Below, one piece after another: positions 58,497 to 64,000 of a DNA stretch of 64,000 nucleotides. How positions within the stretch are numbered: the first letter of the stretch is position 1; each line of letters opens with the position of its first letter. The stretch is from JAHJQZ01 sp963675235 (GTDB lineage: Bacteria > Pseudomonadota > Alphaproteobacteria > Rhizobiales > Devosiaceae). The translations under genes and the position numbers were made by a program. The notes below the pieces were generated by a model. It searched no databases and had not been told where the DNA came from. It saw only the letters and a list, made by a program, of their open reading frames with translations. The stretch lies in the NCBI GenBank assembly GCA_963675235.2, contig CAXXFU010000002.1:620001-684000 (forward strand), read 5' to 3'.

Positions 58497-59468
58497 ATGA
58501 AGGCGCTGGTGCTCGACCGTTTTGGGACCGCGGACGGTTTCCGCATTGCCGATCTGCCCACCCCCGAGCCGAAAGCGGGCGAGGTGCGGATCAAGGTGCT
58601 TGGCTCTTCGATCAATTCCTGGGACTGGGAAGTGGCGCGCGGCGATTTCATGGCGCGCATGTCGGCGCCGGCAAAACCGGCGCGCGTGCTTGGCGGCGAT
58701 GTTGCCGGAACAGTCGACGCGCTCGGGGAAGGCGTGACCGGCTTCGCCGTTGGCGATGCTGTATACGGCGACATGACGGACTGTGGCTGGGGCGGGTTCG
58801 CCGAATTCGCCACAGCCACGACAGATGCCGTGCGGCTCATGCCACCCGGGCTTGACTTCATCCGTGCCGCGACACTGCCGCAGGCCGGCGTTCTGGCCCT
58901 CCAGAGCGTCAATCGCGTCGCACTCGGGCCGGGCAGCGATGTGCTCGTCATCGGCGGTGGCGGGGGAGTGGGCACCTTCGCCATCCAGCTCGCCAGGCTG
59001 AAAGGTGCGCGCGTCACCGCCATCGACACCGCCCACAAGGCCGGGATCATGACCGAGGCCGGCGCCGATATCGTGCTTGACCGGGCCGAGGCCGATCCGG
59101 ACCGGGATGCGGCCCGCTACGATCTTGTCATCGATCCGGTGCTGACCCGGCCGGTGCGGGCGCAGTTGCGTCTGCTCAAGCCGGGTGGCGCCTATGCCAT
59201 TGTCGGCGGGGGCATGGGCACGCTTTTGAGAAGTTTCGTGTTCTCGCCGATCCTTTCCCGCATCAGCGGCGGTGGCAGAACCAGCGGGTTGGTGATCTGG
59301 AACCCGAAGGGCAGTCCGCTCGACGAATTGACAAAACTTGTGGTTTCAGGATCGGTTTCGCCAATGGTCGAAAACGTCTACCCGCTCGAGCAAGGTGTTG
59401 ATGCCATGCGCCATTTCGCGACCGGTCGGACACTCGGCAAACTGGTCATTGCGCCGCAAGGGGAATAA
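58497..59468 (+). CDS. zinc-independent MDR oxidoreductase, second copy
   Basis: A 323-residue MDR protein. MKALVLDRFGTADGFRIADLP begins the GroES-like domain, RVLGGDVAGTVDALGEGVTGFAVGDAVYG continues it, and DVLVIGGGGGVGTFAIQLARLKGARVTAIDTAHK binds NAD(P). It is clearly diverged from its neighbour, so it is an old duplication or an independent recruit. ATG 58497 is preferred; a TTG at 58491 is possible. Confidence 0.85.
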   Translation: MKALVLDRFGTADGFRIADLPTPEPKAGEVRIKVLGSSINSWDWEVARGDFMARMSAPAKPARVLGGDVAGTVDALGEGVTGFAVGDAVYGDMTDCGWGGFAEFATATTDAVRLMPPGLDFIRAATLPQAGVLALQSVNRVALGPGSDVLVIGGGGGVGTFAIQLARLKGARVTAIDTAHKAGIMTEAGADIVLDRAEADPDRDAARYDLVIDPVLTRPVRAQLRLLKPGGAYAIVGGGMGTLLRSFVFSPILSRISGGGRTSGLVIWNPKGSPLDELTKLVVSGSVSPMVENVYPLEQGVDAMRHFATGRTLGKLVIAPQGE

Positions 59469-59543
59469 CGGGCTTGCCCGGGCGGGCAAAAAGGTCGAGA
59501 GCTTTGCCGCGGCCATTTGCCGAGTGAAGACCGGATCGATCCC

Positions 59544-60428
59544 GTGCGTATTCTGAGTATCAACGAACGCGGCATTGCTTTCATGATTGCCGCCACCGCC
59601 TCTTTCGTGGCCTGCGACACCTTCATGAAGCTGGCTGCCGAAAGCATGCCGCCGATCGAAGCGATCTTCGTGCGGTCCGGCTTCGTCGTGCTGTGGGCGA
59701 TCCCGCTGCTGTTCGTGTTTGGACAGGCCGGCAATATCGGGGCCCTGTCCGACAAGCGGGTCATGCTGCGTTCGGTGATCGAACTTGTCGGGGCGCTCGG
59801 CTATGTTTTCGGTCTGGCCAATCTCAACATCGCCGATTTCACTGCCCTGGTGCAGCTGTCGCCGATCATCGTCATGCTGGCCGCTGCGGCCTTCCTCAAG
59901 CTGCCGGCAACGCGCATGCAGCTGGTTCTTGCCGTGATCGCCTTCATCGGCGCGCTATTCGTGGTGCAGCCGGGCGGGTCGAGTTTCTCCATCTATGCGT
60001 TCTTCGGCCTATGGACCGCAGCGCTGACAGCGGCGAGAGAGCTGGTGGGGCGTACCGTGCCTGCCGGGATCTCGGGCATTATCGTCGCCCTCGGCGCTGG
60101 CCTGTTCTCGACGATCGGAGCAGGGGCGCTGACCGTGGCCTTCGAGACCTTTCGCGTGCCGAGCCTGGCCGAAACGGCATTGATTGCCGGATCGGCCCTG
60201 TTCCTGATGCTGGCGCAGATTTTCATCTTCATGGCCTACCGCCACGCCGAGCCGGGGGCAGTGGCACCGTTTTTCTATGCCGGCGCGCTGTGGGCGATGT
60301 TGTCCTCGGTGCTCGTGTTCGGCACGCTTCCCAATGCGCTCGGTCTTGTCGGCATTGTCGTCATTGTCGCCAGCGGTGTCGGTGTGCTGGTCCTGACGTC
60401 GAAACAGGAGGCCGGGCGGGCGGACTGA
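59544..60428 (+). CDS. EamA/DMT superfamily transporter
   Basis: A roughly 294-residue protein with ten hydrophobic helices, organised as two EamA repeats (first from GIAFMIAATASFVACDTFMKL, second from YAFFGLWTAALTAARELVG). Both resemble the RhaT/YdcZ-like drug/metabolite exporter family. The substrate is unknown. The start is uncertain: GTG at 59544 (VRILSINERGIAF) is chosen, but TTG at 59517 remains possible. Confidence 0.83.
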   Translation: MRILSINERGIAFMIAATASFVACDTFMKLAAESMPPIEAIFVRSGFVVLWAIPLLFVFGQAGNIGALSDKRVMLRSVIELVGALGYVFGLANLNIADFTALVQLSPIIVMLAAAAFLKLPATRMQLVLAVIAFIGALFVVQPGGSSFSIYAFFGLWTAALTAARELVGRTVPAGISGIIVALGAGLFSTIGAGALTVAFETFRVPSLAETALIAGSALFLMLAQIFIFMAYRHAEPGAVAPFFYAGALWAMLSSVLVFGTLPNALGLVGIVVIVASGVGVLVLTSKQEAGRAD

Positions 60429-60532
60429 TCGTGCGGAATCAGCGCAGGTTGTTGCGCTATCAGCGCTTTGATTTTGATTTCGCCGCGATGGCGCGCTAGA
60501 AAAACGCCGGCCCTTGCCGCAAGGATGTTCCA

Positions 60533-61264
60533 ATGTCGAGACTTTCGGTCAATCTCAATGCTGTCGCGCATCTGCGCAATCGTCGCGATATCGGCTGGCC
60601 CAGCGTCGCCCATATCGGCCGGATTTCGCTCGATGCCGGCGCTGCCGGGCTGACCGTGCATCCGCGTCCCGACGAACGGCATATCCGGCGCACCGACGTG
60701 TTCGAGCTCAAGCAGTTGCTCGATGGATTTCCCGATGCGGAATACAATGTCGAAGGCTATCCCGGCGAGCCGTTCCTGAAGCTGGTCGAGGAGGTCCGGC
60801 CCGACCAGGTGACGCTTGTGCCCGACGATCCAGAGCAGAACACCTCGGATCACGGCTGGAACATCGGGGCGCATGTCGATTTCCTCAAGGCGACCATCGC
60901 GCGCCTGCACGCAGCCGATATCCGCGTGTCCGTGTTCATCGACGAGAATCCGGAATTGCCCGCTCAAGCCAAGGCTGTCGGCGCCGATCGCGTCGAGCTC
61001 TATACCGGTCCCTATGGCGCCGCCCATGGCACGGTCGAGGCCAATGCCCATCTGGCCCATCTGGCCGAAACGGCGCGCGCCGCGCGGGCGCTCGGGCTCG
61101 GCATCAATGTCGGGCACGATCTGACGCTTGCCAACCTGCCGGCCTTCGTCGTCGCCATGCCCGATTTCGAGGAAGCCTCGATCGGCCATGGCATCACCTC
61201 GGATGCGCTCGAGATCGGTTTCCCCGAAGCGGTGCGTCGCTACTCCGCCGTGCTCGGCGACTAG
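60533..61264 (+). CDS. pdxJ: pyridoxine 5'-phosphate synthase
   Basis: A 243-residue TIM-barrel enzyme that condenses aminoacetone phosphate and deoxyxylulose phosphate into pyridoxine phosphate. RLSVNLNAVAHLRNRRD, GAAGLTVHPRPDERHIRR, EGYPGEPFL and VNVGHDLTLANLP-like INVGHDLTLANLPAFV plus EASIGHGITSDAL are the family motifs (catalytic Glu, His, Asp). The ATG is preceded by GATGTTCCA with a weak ribosome site. Confidence 0.95.
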   Translation: MSRLSVNLNAVAHLRNRRDIGWPSVAHIGRISLDAGAAGLTVHPRPDERHIRRTDVFELKQLLDGFPDAEYNVEGYPGEPFLKLVEEVRPDQVTLVPDDPEQNTSDHGWNIGAHVDFLKATIARLHAADIRVSVFIDENPELPAQAKAVGADRVELYTGPYGAAHGTVEANAHLAHLAETARAARALGLGINVGHDLTLANLPAFVVAMPDFEEASIGHGITSDALEIGFPEAVRRYSAVLGD

Positions 61265-61314
61265 ATCACCGACCTGTCGCCGAACCGGTTCCTCGATTGG
61301 CGGAAAAGGCCGGA

Positions 61315-62028
61315 CTAGTTTGCCTCAGGATAGATGGTGGCGAAGGCGAACCCGTTCGCTTCGGCGATATGAGCCGCGACCACGTCCGAGAAGCGAATCT
61401 TGACCGACTCGCGCCGATCGAGCGTGATCGGGCTGCTGGCACCGGGCAGGCTGGGCGCGTCGTCGATGAACGCATAGTTGGCCATGAGCCGGATCGGGTC
61501 GCGCATGTCGTTCTCGAGCGTGAAGATGAACTTGGGCTGTTCGTCTTCGCCGGAGGTTATGGACATGCCGGCATCCTTGCCACGGCCGATGGCGTCCTGC
61601 ACGTCGGTGAGGGTGCGATTCATGATCAGGGTCAGAGCCGTGCCGTCTCCCATGGCGTCCGAAACGGCGGAAACGCGCATTTCGGCCAGATAGGCCGTGT
61701 CGAGGCTGGCGCCTTCGGCGAGAAGCGGCAGGTCGATGGCAAATTGCGAGAACTGGTTGTTGTCGACTTCGACGCAGGCGCCGTCATCGGCGAGCGGCGT
61801 GATCTCACCGAGCTTGGCGGCCAGCTTCTCGAGACCATCGTTGCAGTCGTCTTCCGAGCTCTCGGGGATGCGCAGGTCGGCGGACATGACGATGACATCG
61901 CCACCATTGGCGACCTCGTCGATGTCGGCAAGGTAAAGCCGTCCTTCGATTTCCGGGGCGCAGGCAGCGATCAGGGCGATGCCGGCGACACCGGCAGCAA
62001 GACGCAGACTGGTGGTAAGGCGTGACAT
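61315..62028 (-). CDS. lipoprotein of unknown function
   Basis: A 237-residue lipoprotein with signal LRLAAGVAGIALIAAC; Cys at residue 23 is the likely lipid site. The mature part is acidic and beta-rich (EIEGRLYLADIDEVANGGDVIVMSADLRI). I do not recognise the family. The ATG at 62028 begins the signal peptide. It is followed convergently by pdxJ. Confidence 0.68.
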   Translation of the reverse strand: MSRLTTSLRLAAGVAGIALIAACAPEIEGRLYLADIDEVANGGDVIVMSADLRIPESSEDDCNDGLEKLAAKLGEITPLADDGACVEVDNNQFSQFAIDLPLLAEGASLDTAYLAEMRVSAVSDAMGDGTALTLIMNRTLTDVQDAIGRGKDAGMSITSGEDEQPKFIFTLENDMRDPIRLMANYAFIDDAPSLPGASSPITLDRRESVKIRFSDVVAAHIAEANGFAFATIYPEAN

Positions 62029-62122
62029 GGCGGTTCCTCCCTTGGGCACCGGCATGCTGTCGCAAACGCGGCGCGCTGTCGAGCCCGATGGGCTTCGCGG
62101 GGGAGGTCTTTGGGGATGGCGT

Positions 62123-62830
62123 TCAGTGTTCGACTTCGTTGACCCAGCCCTTGCGGCGGGCAACCCAGTACAGGACGATCACGGCCAGCACCGCAGCCAC
62201 CGGAATGCCGATGGCGAACTCGATCGGCAGGTGCTCGATATTGGCGCCGTAGAACACCGAAATCATGATGATCGGGATCATGCCGACTGCCGAGGTCCAC
62301 AGGAAGGTGAACCATGACACCGGCGTCAGGCCGGCGGCATAGGACACCAGAGTGAAGGACATGAAGGGCAGGAGGCGGCTGACCAGCAGTGCCACGGTGC
62401 CCTCGGCCTTGGCGTGCTTCTCGATCCAGGCAAGCTGGTTGGGCTTGAGGGCGCGCTCGAAGAAACTGCGCCCATAGCGCCGCGAGATCCAGAAGCTCAG
62501 CGCCCCGCCGAGAACGGTGCCGATCCAGGTGACGATGGAGCCGATCCAGAAACCATAGGTGGCGCCGGCGGCGACGGCGGCGAACTCGAGCGGGAAGGGC
62601 ACGAAGGAATGCAGCACCAGCAAGAAGATGAGCACCAGCCATCCCCACGGGCCGGCGGCGTCTACCCAGGAGGTGAAGTGATTCTGCAAGGTCAGCAGGA
62701 TCGTGTGCTCGAGAGAGATGATGGTGAGCACGATTATGACGGCGATGGCGCCGAGGACAAGGGCCGGTTTGTGCCAGCCCGGCCGCGAAGAGATTTTGCT
62801 CTCTGGCTTGTCGTCGTCCTGGGCCGTCAC
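62123..62830 (-). CDS. TVP38/TMEM64 (VTT domain) membrane protein
   Basis: A 235-residue VTT-domain protein, related to DedA. An acidic cytoplasmic N terminus is followed by helices including FVPFPLEFAAVAAGATYGFWIGSIVTWIGTVLGGALSFWISRRYGR, the family's G-x-x-x-G and R motif region. ALLVSRLLPFMSFTLVSYAAGL is the second motif. Such proteins are thought to act as lipid scramblases or flippases. The start is GTG at 62830. Confidence 0.87.
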   Translation of the reverse strand: MTAQDDDKPESKISSRPGWHKPALVLGAIAVIIVLTIISLEHTILLTLQNHFTSWVDAAGPWGWLVLIFLLVLHSFVPFPLEFAAVAAGATYGFWIGSIVTWIGTVLGGALSFWISRRYGRSFFERALKPNQLAWIEKHAKAEGTVALLVSRLLPFMSFTLVSYAAGLTPVSWFTFLWTSAVGMIPIIMISVFYGANIEHLPIEFAIGIPVAAVLAVIVLYWVARRKGWVNEVEH

Positions 62831-62998
62831 GTATTCGTCCTTGTTCCGTCCAATCTATCTAGGCTGAGGCGGCACGAGGCACAATGGCAAACGGATGACA
62901 AAACCGATTGCAGGCCCGAAAAAACGACCTGCCAACGCATTGTGCGGCACTGGTGCACACAGCGGGGGCTCTCGGAGCATGCCGGGTCGGCCGGATGC

Positions 62999-64000
62999 TC
63001 AGGCCCTGTCGAGCGCCTTGTGCAGGGCCTTGATGGCGTAGCCGGTCTGCTTCGGGTGCAGCGCATAGGCATCGGGCGTGCGACCGGCTTCGGCCATGGC
63101 CCGGACCGGCCAGTTGGGATCATCGAGCGCCGGACGGGCCAGCGCCACCAGGTCCGCTTTGCCTTCGGCGATCACCGCCTCAGCGCGTTCGCGATCGCCG
63201 AGCAGGCCGACGGCGACGGTCGGCATGTCGGCGCCCTTTCTGACCGCTTCGGCGAAGGGTACCTGGTAGCCCGGCCCGGCGACGACCTTGCCCTCGGCGA
63301 ACCCGCCTGACGAGCAGTGGATGGCATCGACACCGCGGGCCTTCATTTGCCGGGCCAGTTCGACACTGTCCTCGACCTGCCAGCCGTCCTCGTGCCAGTC
63401 CTGGGTCGAAATGCGGGCCATGAGAGGCTTGTCGGCCGGCCACACAGCGCGCACCGCCTCGGCGATCTCGAGGGCGAGGCGCATGCGATTTTCACGCGGG
63501 CCGCCATATTGGTCGTCACGCCTGTTGGCGAGTGGCGAGAGGAATTGGTCGACGAGATAGCCGTGGGCGTAGTGTAGCTCGATCACATCGAAGCCGGCCT
63601 TTTCGGCGCGCTTTGCCGCTTCGACGAATGCGGCGCGGACATCGCCGATCTCCTCGACGCTCAAGGCATGCGGCACCTTGGAATTGGCGTCGTGCGGAAC
63701 GGCCGAGGGGCCAACCGGCGTCCAGTCCTCGTAGGAATGGCGAGCCTTTTGCTCGGCGTCGGGCGCAGGCATGAACGGCAGTTTCGAGGACGCCTTGCGG
63801 CCGGCATGGGCGAGCTGGATGCCGGCGGCCGCGCCCTGGGCATGAATGAAATCGACGATGCGCTTCATCGGCGCGATCTGTGCATCCGACCACAGGCCGA
63901 GGCAGCCGTAGGAGATGCGCCCGCGCGCCTCGACGCCGGTTGCCTCGACGGTGACGAGGCCAAATCCGCCGATGGCGAAGCGGCCGAGATGTACCAGGTG
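62999..64000 (-). CDS. Old Yellow Enzyme family NADH:flavin oxidoreductase, 5' end outside the window
   Basis: 334 codons are visible and open to the right edge. The frame reads HLGRFAIGGFGLVTVEATGVE at the edge, then IQLAHAGRKASS, HYAHGYLVDQFLSPLANRRDDQYGG, the family signature, and GLLGDRERAEAVIAEGKADLVALARPAL (FMN phosphate site). HYAHG holds the substrate His pair. Resembles YqjM/XenA-type enzymes that reduce enones or nitro compounds. The N-terminal strand with the first FMN contacts is outside the window. Confidence 0.93.
   Translation of the reverse strand, partial: HLVHLGRFAIGGFGLVTVEATGVEARGRISYGCLGLWSDAQIAPMKRIVDFIHAQGAAAGIQLAHAGRKASSKLPFMPAPDAEQKARHSYEDWTPVGPSAVPHDANSKVPHALSVEEIGDVRAAFVEAAKRAEKAGFDVIELHYAHGYLVDQFLSPLANRRDDQYGGPRENRMRLALEIAEAVRAVWPADKPLMARISTQDWHEDGWQVEDSVELARQMKARGVDAIHCSSGGFAEGKVVAGPGYQVPFAEAVRKGADMPTVAVGLLGDRERAEAVIAEGKADLVALARPALDDPNWPVRAMAEAGRTPDAYALHPKQTGYAIKALHKALDRA

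Overview
The window is a GC-rich chromosomal segment from an alphaproteobacterium, most likely of the order Hyphomicrobiales (the former Rhizobiales). Three things point there. One is the gene order thyA ... folA, hflK, hflC, a DUF2065 gene, degP, serB/miaA, ilvB, ilvN, with bolA and purL nearby. Another is a circularly permuted tmRNA gene next to sspB. The third is the set of short palindromic intergenic repeats built on GTCCCGGGA and on CCTCATCCTGAGG. I cannot name the genus from sequence alone. No tRNA, rRNA, CRISPR array, prophage or insertion sequence was recognised.

Bases 1-2050 are an accessory patch of palindromic repeats, a small GIY-YIG nuclease gene and an AT-rich DUF3800 gene, ending against uvrD. 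Bases 2048-9832 hold uvrD, a TetR regulator with its operators, a CPBP membrane protease, a phytase-like secreted esterase behind a probable Pho box, and an orphan amino-acid-binding protein. Bases 9858-14352 (minus strand) carry cysK-alaX-sseA and a ClC channel. A very long AsmA-family protein with a charged coiled-coil tail follows, then two MFS transporters and grxD.

Bases 21787-27735 are the bolA/purL/purQ neighbourhood. A phosphotriesterase-family gene and a DUF559 gene bracketed by near-identical 56-bp direct repeats lie between grxD and bolA. Two unrelated genes lie between purQ and purL. Bases 27892-32486 form a cell-surface glycan cluster (acyltransferase, GT-C-like glycosyltransferase, flavoprotein, GtrA). 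Bases 32575-33757 hold a ribbon-helix-helix gene, sspB and the ssrA tmRNA gene. Bases 33894-38007 carry a DGPF protein with its ECF42-type sigma factor, a PRC-barrel protein, two small envelope proteins and clpS.

Bases 38163-47847 are the conserved core block: thyA, a MazG-like gene, a GNAT gene, a DUF4424 gene, folA, hflK-hflC-DUF2065, degP, a second GNAT gene with serB, and divergent miaA. Bases 48930-52528 pair a histone-deacetylase-like enzyme with a Pat-type protein acetyltransferase in one overlapping operon. Bases 52698-55264 are ilvBN, preceded by a leader peptide (ILVVI run) and an attenuator hairpin. The rest contains an acyltransferase with a DUF4386 protein, two tandem MDR oxidoreductases, an EamA transporter, pdxJ, a lipoprotein, a TVP38-type membrane protein, and an Old Yellow Enzyme gene cut by the right edge.

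The clearest non-coding signals are the permuted ssrA gene, the ilv leader/attenuator, the TetR dyads, the Pho box and the repeat-bracketed DUF559 cassette. All functional calls come from motif recognition by eye; no database search was run.
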